64,000 nucleotides of DNA from Natronomonas salsuginis (GTDB lineage: Archaea; Halobacteriota; Halobacteria; Halobacteriales; Haloarculaceae), in assembly GCF_005239135.1 (NCBI RefSeq), contig NZ_QKNX01000001.1:310001-374000 (forward strand), read 5' to 3'. The notes below the pieces were generated by a model. It was not told where the DNA came from. It ran no database searches and saw only the letters and a program-made list of their open reading frames with translations. Both the position numbers and the translations under genes were made by a program. Positions 26,102-34,924 of this stretch are shown piece by piece (position 1 is the first letter of the stretch; every line of letters begins with the position of its first letter).

Positions 26102-26887
26102 TCAGTCCGTCCGCGGGAGCGCGTACGCGCCGACGGCGAAGAAGCCGACCGCCAGCCCCGCGAGTACGAGGAGGTTGAGGAGCGGATCGGTCCCGACGAG
26201 TCCCGCCCCGCTCGCTCCCACATCGGCCGGCGCTCCGTAGGTCGCGGACCGAAGCCCGCGCGCGAAGTACGTCAACGGCGACAGCTGCATGAACGGCACG
26301 AACCACTCGGGGAGCAGCGCCGGCGGGACGAACGTCTCCGAGAGGAACAACAGCGGGATCGCGACGCCGTTTGAGGCCGCGATGACGCCGTCCTGTGAGC
26401 CGGCGACGCTTCCGAGCACCGCGCCAAACCCACAGAAGAGCGCGACGCCCAGCGCGACGTAAGGAACGACGAGCGGCGAGGCGACGAAGCTCGCGTCCGT
26501 GACGAGTAACACCATCGCGAGGATGACGAGCGAGGCGAGGCCGATGACGGCGACGTTGACGAGCGTCTGCGCGACGAGCCACTCGGGGCGCGATAGCGGC
26601 GTCGTCGCCAGCTTCTCGAAGCGGTTCCCTTCCCGGTGGCGGGCGACCTCGCTGCCGACGCGCGACAGCGGGGTGAACAGCACGACGACCGCGAGGTAGC
26701 CGGCGACGTAGTAGCCCGCCGGCTCGGCGAACAGGCCGCCGCCCGTCGGATCGGTTCGGATCAGTGCGCCGAAGATGAGGATCAGGATAATCGGGAAGAA
26801 GAAGGTGAAAAACACCGCCGTCCGCCGCCGCACGAAGGCGTACCACGACGCTCGGGTCTCGGCGGCGATCCGGCCGAGCCGACTCAC
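26102..26887 (-). CDS. ABC-2 type transporter permease
   Basis: This 261-residue membrane protein has six hydrophobic spans. The ABC-2 motif region begins FRR-like after the first span (VARHREGNRFEKLATTPLSR, residues about 85-105), followed by the conserved core. It pairs with the ATPase whose gene overlaps by 4 nt. Such two-gene systems export drugs, polysaccharides or lipids, or act in Na+ extrusion; the substrate is unknown. Confidence 0.85.
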   Translation of the reverse strand: MSRLGRIAAETRASWYAFVRRRTAVFFTFFFPIILILIFGALIRTDPTGGGLFAEPAGYYVAGYLAVVVLFTPLSRVGSEVARHREGNRFEKLATTPLSRPEWLVAQTLVNVAVIGLASLVILAMVLLVTDASFVASPLVVPYVALGVALFCGFGAVLGSVAGSQDGVIAASNGVAIPLLFLSETFVPPALLPEWFVPFMQLSPLTYFARGLRSATYGAPADVGASGAGLVGTDPLLNLLVLAGLAVGFFAVGAYALPRTD

Positions 26888-27804
26888 GCCACTCCCCCCG
26901 AGGCTATCGCGTCGGCGGAACCCGCGTCCGTCCCGGTCAGCGCGATGTAGACGTCCTCCAGGGTCGGCTGTCGCCAGGCCAACCCCTCGTAGACGACGCC
27001 CGATTCGGCGAGCGCCTCGACGACTGACGGGATCTCCGTCGCCTCAGCGGGGACCGCGACGCGGCGGTCCTCGGAGATGAGTTCGTAGCCGGCGTCAGTC
27101 AGCGCGTCGACGGCGGCCTCGTCGTCTTCGGCCTCGATGACGAGGCGGCTCTCACCGCCGTATCGATCGATGAGTTCCGATGGTGAGCCGAGCGCGACGA
27201 GTTCGCCGTCGGCCAACAGCCCGACGCGGTCGGCCAGTTCCTCGGCTTCCTCCATGTAGTGGGTCGTCAACACGACAGTCGTCCCGCCGTTGGCGAGCCC
27301 CTCGATCAGCTCCCAGAGGTCGCGACGGCCGGTCGGATCGATCCCGGTCGTCGGCTCGTCGAGCATGAGCAGTTCGGGGTCGTTGACCAGCGCCGTCCCC
27401 ACGCAGACGCGGCGCTTTTGTCCCCCCGAGAGGTTCTCGTAGAACGTGTCGGCGCTGTCGGTGAGTCCGACGTCGGCGAGTACCGATTCGGGATCCCGTG
27501 ACTCGTCGTACAGCCCCGCGTAGTACGCAACGAGCTCTCCGGCCGTGAGCCGGTCGGCCGGCGTGAACTCCTGTGGGAGGAGGCCGATCCGATCGCGCGC
27601 GACCTCGGCGGGCGACCCACCGAAGACCGAGACCGTCCCCTCGGCGTCGGTCGTCCCCGACAGCGCGCGAACGAGCGTCGTCTTCCCAGCGCCGTTGGGG
27701 CCGATGAGCGCGAAGATCTCGCCTTCGTCCACGGAGAAGGACACGCCGTCGAGGGCGACCGTCTCGCCGTACCGACGGCGAACGTCCACCGCATCGATAA
27801 TCAT
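26884..27804 (-). CDS. ABC transporter ATP-binding protein (ABC-2 partner)
   Basis: This 306-residue ATPase has Walker A GPNGAGKTT near residue 36, signature LSGGQKRR near 130, Walker B LMLDEPTTG near 152 and the H-loop TTHYMEEAEELADR. The C-terminal 80 residues form the regulatory extension typical of DrrA/CcmA-like exporters (EDRRVAVPAEATEIPSVVEA). It is the first gene of the exporter operon. Confidence 0.9.
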   Translation of the reverse strand: MIIDAVDVRRRYGETVALDGVSFSVDEGEIFALIGPNGAGKTTLVRALSGTTDAEGTVSVFGGSPAEVARDRIGLLPQEFTPADRLTAGELVAYYAGLYDESRDPESVLADVGLTDSADTFYENLSGGQKRRVCVGTALVNDPELLMLDEPTTGIDPTGRRDLWELIEGLANGGTTVVLTTHYMEEAEELADRVGLLADGELVALGSPSELIDRYGGESRLVIEAEDDEAAVDALTDAGYELISEDRRVAVPAEATEIPSVVEALAESGVVYEGLAWRQPTLEDVYIALTGTDAGSADAIASGGVA

Positions 27805-27868
27805 ACGAAAACCGCGGGTGTCTCCGACCTAAAGGCTGCCGTTCGCGTCGTCCGGGTGGTGTCAGAGT

Positions 27869-28693
27869 TCACAACCGGTACCGCTCGCCGTCGACCGCCA
27901 TGTCGTCGTCGAAGGCCTCCTCGGTCGGAATGTAGTGTGAGAGGTGGACGAGGCGGTACTCGTCGGCGTCGAGATCGTCGGCCATCGCCCGCGCGCCCTC
28001 GATCGTCATGTGCTTGGTCCCGAACGTCCGGTAGACGCCGTTCTCGTCGGAATGGTCGCCACCGAGCGGGTGATATTCGGTGTGTTTCGCCGGCACGATC
28101 CCGTCGACGAAACAGAGGTCGGGATCGTCGAGCGCGTCGCGGGACGCATCGGATATCCCGTAGTTCGTGTCACCGGAGATCGAGAGCGTCCCGCCGGTTT
28201 CGGGATCCTCGATGGCCAGCCCGTAACAGACCAACGGCGGGTGCTCGACGGGGACGAGCGTCACCTCGAAGCCGCATGTCTCGAAGGGCTCGAACGGCGT
28301 CTTGGGGCGGACCGTTATCGTATCGAGGTAGTGGTACTTTTCGTCGACCGTCTCCGCGACACTCTGTCCCGTCTGGGGATCCGTCTCGTTCGCCGCGAAG
28401 ACCGGCACGTCGTCCAGCAGTCGGTAGGCGTTGCCGAGCCCGTCGAGGTGGTCGAAGTGGACGTGGCTGACGATGATCGAATCCGGCAGCGACACGTCCT
28501 GCGTGAGAAACTGATAGCGGAAATCGGGACTCGCGTCGACGAGCAGCGATTCCCCCGTTCGCTCGTTGTGCACGTGCACCGAAAAGCGGGTCCGCTCGAC
28601 CCCCAGGTCGCGGGCACGTTCGCAGGTGTCGCAGTCGCATCTCGGCGTGGGCGTCCCGGTCGTGTCCCCGGTGCCGAGCAGCGTGACTTCCAT
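27869..28693 (-). CDS. MBL-fold metallo-hydrolase (PhnP/lipoate-ligase-associated type)
   Basis: This 274-residue metallo-beta-lactamase-fold protein has a zinc knuckle near the start (CDCDTCERA, residues 18-26), the metal motif SHVHFDHLDG near residue 82, and later His/Asp ligands (SGDTNYG and VHLSHYI). The N-terminal Cys cluster and short length resemble PhnP-type phosphodiesterases. Its ATG shares one nucleotide with the AAA+ ATPase stop (TGATG), indicating translational coupling. The substrate is unknown. Confidence 0.78.
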   Translation of the reverse strand: MEVTLLGTGDTTGTPTPRCDCDTCERARDLGVERTRFSVHVHNERTGESLLVDASPDFRYQFLTQDVSLPDSIIVSHVHFDHLDGLGNAYRLLDDVPVFAANETDPQTGQSVAETVDEKYHYLDTITVRPKTPFEPFETCGFEVTLVPVEHPPLVCYGLAIEDPETGGTLSISGDTNYGISDASRDALDDPDLCFVDGIVPAKHTEYHPLGGDHSDENGVYRTFGTKHMTIEGARAMADDLDADEYRLVHLSHYIPTEEAFDDDMAVDGERYRL

Positions 28694-30015
28694 CAGTGAT
28701 CGTGATCGTGGTCGTGACCGTCCGACCCGCCGGCGATGAGCACGTCGGCGTCACCCTCGATCATATCCATGTTCTTCAGATTATCGCGCTCCTCGAAGCC
28801 GGCGATCGCCTCCATCAGATCGGCCTGCGTCAGGGTGATTCGCTCCTCGGTCAGCGCGTCGAGGACGGCCTCACGAAGCACGAGTCGGAGGTCGCTGCCG
28901 GTCAGCCCCTCCGTCTCGTCGGCGAGCGCATCGGGGTCGAAGTCCTCGACGTCCATCCGGCGGGTGACGATCTGCAGGATGTCCGATCGCATTCCCGCAT
29001 CGGGCTTCGGGAAGTTGACGATCTCGTCGAAGCGTCGCCAGGCGGCCGCGTCGAGCTGGTCGGGGTGGTTCGTCGCGCCGATGAGCAACACGTCGTCTTG
29101 GATCAGCGAGATCTCGTCGATGCTCTTCAGCAGGGTGTTGACGGCGCGCTTGATCGCCGCGTGCTCGTCGGACGCGCGCGTCTTCGCGACGAAGTCGAAC
29201 TCGTCCATGAAGAGGATGCACGGCGAGAGTCGCTTGGCGATCTCGAACGTCTTGTCGACGTTCTTCGCCGTCTCGCCGAGATACTGGCTCGTGATCATCG
29301 AGAGTTTGACCTCGACGAACGGGAGATCGAGGTCCTGTGCGAGCGCGCGGGCGACCGAGGTCTTGCCGGTGCCCGGCGGGCCGACGAACAGGAGTTTACC
29401 GATCTCTCGGAGGCCGATCTCCGCGAGGTAGTCGCGGTGTTCGATCGCCTTGACGATCTTGTGGATCTCGTTCTCCTGATCGGCGGTCAACACGAGATCG
29501 TCGAGCGTCATCTCGATCTCTTCGGGCGCGCGGATCTCGACGAGGTCCAGCATCTCCTCTTCGTCCTCGTCGAACATCTCCTCCAACAGCGAGTCGATCC
29601 AGACGCGGTCGGCGTGGATCGGGCGGTTCGTCTCGCGGGCGGCCTCGTAGTCGACCTCGCTGTCGAACCGGTCGCCGAAGGCGTACGCGAGCGTCGGGTT
29701 CTCCCCGAGCGCGTCGGCGGACGTCCGATCGAGGAACCACGATTCGGCCATCTCGCGGTCGGTGAACTCGATCTTCCCGGAGAAGTCGTCGCGGTCGGTG
29801 AACATCAGTCCGGAGATCGCGTCCCACGGTCGTTCGACGCCGGTCGCCGCGGCGATGGTGTTGGTCGTCGTCGTCAACGGTCGTTCGACCGTCCCGTCCT
29901 TCCAGAAGACCTGCCGGTATCGGGGGGGAAGATCGCGTTCGTCGAGATCGCGGTTTTCGGTGTAGATAGCCGCAGTCAACAGGAACTCAACGACATCGAG
30001 TTCGGGGCTACTCAT
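28693..30015 (-). CDS. AAA+ ATPase with His-rich tail
   Basis: This 440-residue protein has an unrecognised N-terminal domain of about 210 residues (MSSPELDVVEFLLTAAIYTE; acidic run DEDEEEMLDL near 160) and one AAA module. The module shows Walker A GPPGTGKTS near residue 217, Walker B CILFMDEFD near 280, sensor GATNHPDQLD and an arginine-finger region AAWRRFDE. The last residues are GSDGHDHDHDH, a likely metal-binding tail. It resembles CDC48/spastin-like single-ring AAA proteins, but no protease or unfoldase partner is present. The gene is coupled by a 1-nt overlap to the MBL hydrolase, which suggests that the two act together. Confidence 0.8.
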   Translation of the reverse strand: MSSPELDVVEFLLTAAIYTENRDLDERDLPPRYRQVFWKDGTVERPLTTTTNTIAAATGVERPWDAISGLMFTDRDDFSGKIEFTDREMAESWFLDRTSADALGENPTLAYAFGDRFDSEVDYEAARETNRPIHADRVWIDSLLEEMFDEDEEEMLDLVEIRAPEEIEMTLDDLVLTADQENEIHKIVKAIEHRDYLAEIGLREIGKLLFVGPPGTGKTSVARALAQDLDLPFVEVKLSMITSQYLGETAKNVDKTFEIAKRLSPCILFMDEFDFVAKTRASDEHAAIKRAVNTLLKSIDEISLIQDDVLLIGATNHPDQLDAAAWRRFDEIVNFPKPDAGMRSDILQIVTRRMDVEDFDPDALADETEGLTGSDLRLVLREAVLDALTEERITLTQADLMEAIAGFEERDNLKNMDMIEGDADVLIAGGSDGHDHDHDH

Positions 30016-30127
30016 TCCCAGTAGTCTTGCCGTGGAGGGGGTATAAGCCCGTCGAAAAACCGACATCGGGTGTCGACGCGTGGCGTGACACCGAAGTCGG
30101 TTTATCAGTGCCGCCGTTCGTTGGTGT

Positions 30128-31060
30128 ATGTCGCTTCGCGTGACCTTTCTGGGGACCGGCGGCGCCGTGCCGACGACCCGCCGAAACACGAGTTCGATCT
30201 TTCTGCGCCGGGAGGGCGATCGGCTGCTCTTCGACTGCGGGGAGGGGACCCAACGCCAGATGATGCGCTTCGGAACCGGGTTCACCGTCTCGCACATCTT
30301 CGTCACGCACATCCACGGCGATCACACCCTCGGGATTCCGGGACTGCTCCAGACGATGGACTTCAACGAGCGCGAGGCCGCGCTGTCGATACACGTCCCC
30401 ACGGCGGCGCGGAGCCGGCTCGAAGCGTTCATCGACGCCGCGGCCGGCCGCCCCTCGTTTCCGCTCCGAATCGACGGCGTCGACGACGGCGACACCGTCC
30501 TCGACGGCGACGGCTACGAGATCACCGCCTTCCGCACGGACCACGACACCCCGTCGGTCGGCTACGCGCTCAGAGAGGACGATCGCAAGGGCCGATTCGA
30601 TCGCGAGCGCGCCGAGGAGCTCGGCGTTCCCGTCGGCCCGATGTTCCAGCAACTGCACGCCGGCGAGGCGGTCGAACTCGACGACGGGACGGTCGTCGAG
30701 CCCGAGCAGGTCGTCGGGCCGCCGCGTCCCGGCCGGAGCGTGGTCTATACCGGCGACACGCGCCCAACCGAGCGGACCGTCGAAGTCGCCCGCGATGCGG
30801 ACCTGTTGATCCACGACGCGACCTTCGCGGCCGACCACGAGACGCGCGCCCGCCGGACCGGCCACTCGACGGCCGAGCGGGCGGCGAACATCGCGAACCG
30901 CGCCGACGCGAAACGGCTCGCGCTGGTCCATATCTCCTCTCGATACGCCGGCAACGCCGACCCGATCGAGCGGAACGCGCGCGAGGCGTTCTCGGGCGAG
31001 GAGGCGTTCGTCCCCGAAGATGGCGACGTCGTCGAGATCCCGTACCCGGACGCCGACTGA
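30128..31060 (+). CDS. rnz: Ribonuclease Z (tRNA 3'-processing endonuclease)
   Basis: This 310-residue enzyme starts MSLRVTFLGTGGAVPTTRRN. It carries the zinc motif THIHGDHTLGIPGL (residues about 60-72) and further ligands in YTGDTRPT and RTGHSTAERAANIA, all standard for RNase Z, which cleaves tRNA precursors after the discriminator base. Length and motif order are complete. It is divergent from the AAA+ gene across 112 nt. Confidence 0.93.
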   Translation: MSLRVTFLGTGGAVPTTRRNTSSIFLRREGDRLLFDCGEGTQRQMMRFGTGFTVSHIFVTHIHGDHTLGIPGLLQTMDFNEREAALSIHVPTAARSRLEAFIDAAAGRPSFPLRIDGVDDGDTVLDGDGYEITAFRTDHDTPSVGYALREDDRKGRFDRERAEELGVPVGPMFQQLHAGEAVELDDGTVVEPEQVVGPPRPGRSVVYTGDTRPTERTVEVARDADLLIHDATFAADHETRARRTGHSTAERAANIANRADAKRLALVHISSRYAGNADPIERNAREAFSGEEAFVPEDGDVVEIPYPDAD

Positions 31061-31107
31061 CGGCCGTCGAAGGAAGGGTATAGGGGGCTCCGCCGACAGC
31101 CTCGGGT

Positions 31108-32166
31108 ATGGAGACGTCCCACCGCGCCTTCGTCGGCGATTCCCGGGAGATGACGGCACTTTCCGAGGACAGCGTCGAGCTCGTGGTCACCTCGCCGCCG
31201 TATCCGATGATCGAGATGTGGGACGACCTGTTTCGGTCGCTCGATCCGGCCGTCGGGAACGCCCTCGACGACGGCGACGGGCGGCGGGCGTTCGAGCTGA
31301 TGCACGAAGCGCTCGGCGACGTGTGGGACGAACTCGCCCGCGTGCTGGTCGACGGCGGGGTCGCCTGCGTCAACGTCGGCGACGCGACGCGGACCGTCGG
31401 GGATAGCTTCCGGGTGTATCAGAACCACGCCCGGATCGTCGAAGCCTTCGACGCGCTGGGCTTCGAGCCGCTGCCCGACATCCTCTGGCGAAAACCGGCC
31501 AACTCCGCGGCGAAGTTCATGGGATCGGGGATGCTCCCGCCGAACGCCTACGCGACGCTCGAACACGAGTACCTCCTCGTGTTCAGAAACGGCACCGAGC
31601 GGCGATCCTTCGAGCCGGGAGCCGAGCGGCGCTACGAGTCGGCGTACTTCTGGGAGGAGCGAAACGAGTGGTTCTCGGACCTGTGGATGGACGTCCGCGG
31701 GACGGTGCAGACGATCGAGACAGACGAGGGAGCCGACGGTGACCTCCGGGAGCGCTCTGCAGCCTACCCCTTCGAGATCCCGTCGCGCCTGATACACATG
31801 TACAGCGTCTACGGCGACACCGTGCTCGATCCGTTCTGGGGGACGGGAACGACGTCGATCGCCGCGATGGCCGCCGCCCGGAACTCCGTCGGCTACGAAC
31901 TCGACGAAGGGTTTATAAATGTCTTCGAGGAGGCCGTGGCGGATATAAAAACGATCTCGCGGCGTGCCGCCGAAGCCCGCCTCGGCCGCCACGAGCGGTT
32001 CGTCGAGGAACGGCGCGCCGAGGGCGAGACGTTCGCGTACGACGCCGAGCATTACGACGTCCCCGTCACGACGAAGCAGGAGCGGCGGATCCGTTTATAT
32101 ACTATCGGGTCGGTCGAGGCGGTCGAGAACGGCTACGACGTGGCGCACGAGCCGTATACGGCGTAG
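31108..32166 (+). CDS. zim: Orphan DNA methyltransferase, probably CTAG-specific (Zim type)
   Basis: This 352-residue methyltransferase has TSPPYPMIEMW (residues 28-38) early and the SAM-binding motif LDPFWGTGTTSIAAMAAARN late (near residue 240). This beta-type order with TSPPY fits N4-cytosine or N6-adenine methylases. The sequence resembles the conserved haloarchaeal orphan enzyme that modifies CTAG (Zim; the Haloferax volcanii homologue is, from memory, HVO_0794). No restriction endonuclease is adjacent. CTAG is conspicuously rare in most of this window, consistent with that biology. The recognition sequence itself is inferred. Confidence 0.7.
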   Translation: METSHRAFVGDSREMTALSEDSVELVVTSPPYPMIEMWDDLFRSLDPAVGNALDDGDGRRAFELMHEALGDVWDELARVLVDGGVACVNVGDATRTVGDSFRVYQNHARIVEAFDALGFEPLPDILWRKPANSAAKFMGSGMLPPNAYATLEHEYLLVFRNGTERRSFEPGAERRYESAYFWEERNEWFSDLWMDVRGTVQTIETDEGADGDLRERSAAYPFEIPSRLIHMYSVYGDTVLDPFWGTGTTSIAAMAAARNSVGYELDEGFINVFEEAVADIKTISRRAAEARLGRHERFVEERRAEGETFAYDAEHYDVPVTTKQERRIRLYTIGSVEAVENGYDVAHEPYTA

Positions 32167-32194
32167 CCGTGCCGTGGTGACGGCGGTGGGACTA

Positions 32195-32237
32195 TTTATA
32201 TATTATATAAACTCCCAACGAGGTGTATATAAACACC
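32195..32237. terminator. AT-rich palindromes between convergent genes
   Basis: A near-palindrome TTTATATATTATATAAA (32195-32211) is followed by a small hairpin GGTGT-ATATAA-ACACC (32222-32237). They lie between the convergent stops of the methylase and triose-phosphate isomerase genes and may end transcription from both sides. The long T-run expected of archaeal terminators is absent, so this is tentative. Confidence 0.35.
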
Positions 32238-32258
32238 CGACCGGCCGGTCGACGACCC

Positions 32259-32942
32259 TCAGCCGCTCGTTAGGGCGTCCGCGACCGCCGAGAGCCACGC
32301 ATCCCTGTCGTCGGCATTCATAAACGCCGACGCCGCCCCGGCCGCGTCCGCACCGCTATCGAGCGCGTCCGCGACGTCCGCCGCGTCGGTGATTCCGCCG
32401 CCGAGAAGCACGCGCGTCCGGGGGTTCTCCAAGTCGACCATCGCCACGAACGCCTCGACTCGCCCGGGGTGACTCCGCGTCATCGCGCGGCCCGTCGCGA
32501 TGTCCGCGGGCGTCTCGAACAGCAGACAGTCCGGATCGAACGCCAGCGCCGCCCGCCCCGCCTCGACGCTGTCGACGCAGACGATCGATTCGAGGCCGAA
32601 GGACGCACACTCCGCGACGAACGCCTCGACGTCCGTGAGCGTATCCGGGCTCTCGGGGTGATTAATAAGCACGCCGTCGGCTCCCGCCGCGGCGACCGCC
32701 TGTATCGATATCTCCCCGTTTCCGCGCCCCGGCTCCACGGCGTCGATCGCCTGCGCGACGATCGGGAGCGAGGTCTCTTCGGCGAGCAGGCGAACGTCGG
32801 GCGTCTGCGGCGCGACGGCGAAGGTGGCGTCGGTCCGCGAGCCGACCGCCTCGATCGTCTGCGCGAGGTCGAGGCCGGCGTCGCCAGCCGTCCCCTCGTA
32901 GCGCTTGAAGTTGATGAGGAAGTGTGTATAGTCGAGTGGCAT
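32259..32942 (-). CDS. Triose-phosphate isomerase family protein, divergent
   Basis: This 227-residue TIM-barrel protein matches the archaeal TpiA length and plan: a Lys in FLINFKRYEG near the N-terminus, ILINHPES (catalytic-His position of the usual NHSERR), FETPADIATG (catalytic Glu) and the phosphate loop GGGITDAADVADAL. Lys, His and Glu are therefore retained, but the SERR part of the His loop is replaced by PESP, so specificity may differ from glycolytic TpiA. The start at 32942 (MPLDYTHFLINFKRYEG) was preferred to an upstream ATG. A second, canonical tpiA probably exists elsewhere in the genome; that is inference. Confidence 0.65.
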   Translation of the reverse strand: MPLDYTHFLINFKRYEGTAGDAGLDLAQTIEAVGSRTDATFAVAPQTPDVRLLAEETSLPIVAQAIDAVEPGRGNGEISIQAVAAAGADGVLINHPESPDTLTDVEAFVAECASFGLESIVCVDSVEAGRAALAFDPDCLLFETPADIATGRAMTRSHPGRVEAFVAMVDLENPRTRVLLGGGITDAADVADALDSGADAAGAASAFMNADDRDAWLSAVADALTSG

Positions 32943-33338
32943 CGAGTAAGTCGGGGAGCCGTGGGGTGTTAGTTCAGTCGCCACTTTCTCGATTCTCACA
33001 GCGGTACGAAGTGGAATCTCACGATGTCAGTCGGAGGTCACTAACGCACGATGTGTTAGCACTAGCTCTCGGAGAGCCGCCGTATCGAGTGGGGTAATAG
33101 TATGACAAGTTCCATCATTGGTGTAAAAAATAGACGCAGTGACCGATCGATCGGATATATCGTTCTGTAAACTCTTCTACTGCGGATTGTGTGACCGGAA
33201 TCGACGCGTCAGTCATCGCTTTCTCGATAGGGAAGTAGATTCTCCGGACGCAGTCGTAACTCGCCGAGACGTTGGTGACGTTTCGTCAGGTGACGACGAA
33301 CGGTACGAATCCGCTATTCCCCGGTAGCCCGATTTTTG
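32943..33338. other. Left edge of the low-G+C accessory island, no clear gene
   Basis: Base composition falls noticeably from about 33.0 kb. A weak hairpin CTAAC...GTTAG lies at 33041-33059. A 62-codon open frame at 33139-33327 (beginning MTDRSDISFCKLFYCGLCDR) has an atypical composition and no recognisable family; I do not call it a gene. Confidence 0.5.
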
Positions 33339-33539
33339 ATGGAGGCCACGCTGGACATTCTGGATACCTAACTACTGGCCTACATGGCCAACGAGGCCGA
33401 GCCGTGGGCAGTTGAGCTTCACGAAGAGATCCTTCAGGGCGAGCGTATCGTGTTCCCCTCTCAGTACGTCGCAACCGAGTTCTATCAAGTGATGGAGCGA
33501 AACCGGGGCGATGAGGGCACTAAAGCCGGCATTTCGTAA
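33339..33539 (+). pseudogene. N-terminal fragment of a VapC-like PIN-domain toxin with a premature stop
   Basis: From an ATG at 33339 the frame reads MEATLDILDT, then TAA (33369-33371), then LLAYMANEAEPWAVELHEEI and FPSQYVATEFYQVMERNRGD, ending at a TAA at 33537. LDT(N)LLAY is the first active-site region of PIN domains, with the Asn codon apparently replaced by the stop. The Glu in VATEF matches the second acidic site. The remaining two-thirds of the domain is missing and the sequence runs into the antisense end of the antiporter gene. No VapB gene was found. Confidence 0.65.
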
Positions 33540-34868
33540 CGATTCGATAGTCGCCTCATCCCGCTCAATGATGACGACGTTTTCGCCTCGGTCTTCGAGG
33601 CGTTCAGCGAGCGCGCGACCCACCTGTCCGGCTCCGACTATGATGACTCTCATGGGTATCACATTGAGGTATTGTGCGATGTAGCGTGCCAGCCCTCCCT
33701 GAACGAGGGCTGTAACAAAGATGACCAGAAACACCGTTCCGAGTAACAAGTCCGCTTGCTGCGCTAGTGTTGGGTTATTGAGTTCCGTAGCAGCCGTTCT
33801 GAGTTCGGTGGCGAAGAGCGTCGCGACTGACGCTGGAATGATCCCTCGTGGGCCGATCGCGCTAATAAATAATCGCTCCGGAATGGTGAACCGGTCGCCG
33901 ACAGTCGAGATGAACACTAATAGTGGGCGGATTACTACTGTGACCACGACGACCACACCGAGTCCAGCGACCCCGACGTCAAATATCGCCTCTGGTGGCA
34001 GTTGGGCGGCGAGTGCCATAAACACAAACGCCAAGACGAGGAGCGTGATGTCGCCCTTGAAATCGGTGATCTCCACTTTGTAGGGAATGTCCAAATTCCC
34101 TAGAGCTAACCCAGCAGTGGCGGCCGCCGCGACCCCGGCCTCGCTTGCCAGTTGATTCGCGCCTGCATACGCAGCCAACGCTCCAGCGAGTACGAGCAAG
34201 CGCGCATTCCGGGGTGCTGCGCCGGGTGAGTGATCAACGCACCGAAGCAGGTAGTAGAGGAGTGCCGCGACGAGGAGTCCGACGAGCAGTCCTTCGCCGA
34301 GACGGAGAGCAAACCCCTGAATCAGTCCCTCGGAGGACACCGTTGGACTCACCGTCTCAAAGAGCACGACCGCCGTGATCGCTGCCGTTACGTCGTTGAC
34401 GATTCCCTCGGTCTCCAAGACGGCAGATACCCGATCTCTAACCAGGACGACATCAAGGGTGGGGGTGATAACTGTCGGCCCCGTCGCGACTAATAGCGCG
34501 CCGATCACGTACGAGAGCCCCCACGGCACTCCTTCCAAGAGGCGAACAGCTACCGCAGTTCCAACCAATGCGATAGAACCAATGGTAACGAGCTGGACGG
34601 CCGCACGTGGGGTTTTTTGAATCCGCTCAAACTCCAAGTGGAAGGCTCCCTCAAACACGATAATCGCTACTGCGAGGCCAACGACTGCTGGGAGGGCGTC
34701 ACCGAAACTCGCGTTCGTGACGATCCCGGGGCCCAGCCGAACGATAATCAACCCGACAAGCACGAAGAAGATGATACTCGGAATCCGGAGGCGAACAGCA
34801 AGCACCTAGGCAAGGATGCCAAGCCCGATGATACCTGCAACAAGCGGGATCAGTAGATCTCCTGCCAC
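33372..34868 (-). pseudogene. CPA-type Na+(K+)/H+ antiporter with TrkA-N domain, disrupted
   Basis: The main frame (34805 down to 33372) encodes about 12 membrane spans with antiporter marks TGPTVITPTL, ETEGIVNDVTAA and IGPRGIIPAS, then a Rossmann-type TrkA-N start (MRVIIVGAGQVGRALAERLE). Two lesions are visible. First, an in-frame TAG at 34806-34808 separates it from upstream codons LLIPLVAGIIGLGILA (GTG start at 34868), which restore the expected first membrane helix; a CAG-to-TAG change is the simplest explanation. Second, homology stops after NAGFSALI near 33520, where the frame becomes antisense to the vapC fragment, so most of the TrkA domain is lost. A shortened product from GTG 34805 cannot be excluded. 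Confidence 0.7.
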
Positions 34869-34924
34869 ACTTGATTCCCCGTGCGACTCCTCAATTGGCG
34901 GTACGGTATAAGATAGCTGGGGAA

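Noticed and set aside
28696-30024. A 442-codon plus-strand frame opposite the AAA+ ATPase gene
   Set aside because: It mirrors the ATPase codons and lacks any motif of its own. The minus-strand product has complete Walker A and B motifs.
33139-33327. A 62-codon frame with Cys residues (CKLFYCGLC) at the island edge
   Set aside because: It has no promoter at the right spacing, no family and unusual composition. It may be part of decayed DNA, but I cannot support it as a gene or as a VapB antitoxin.
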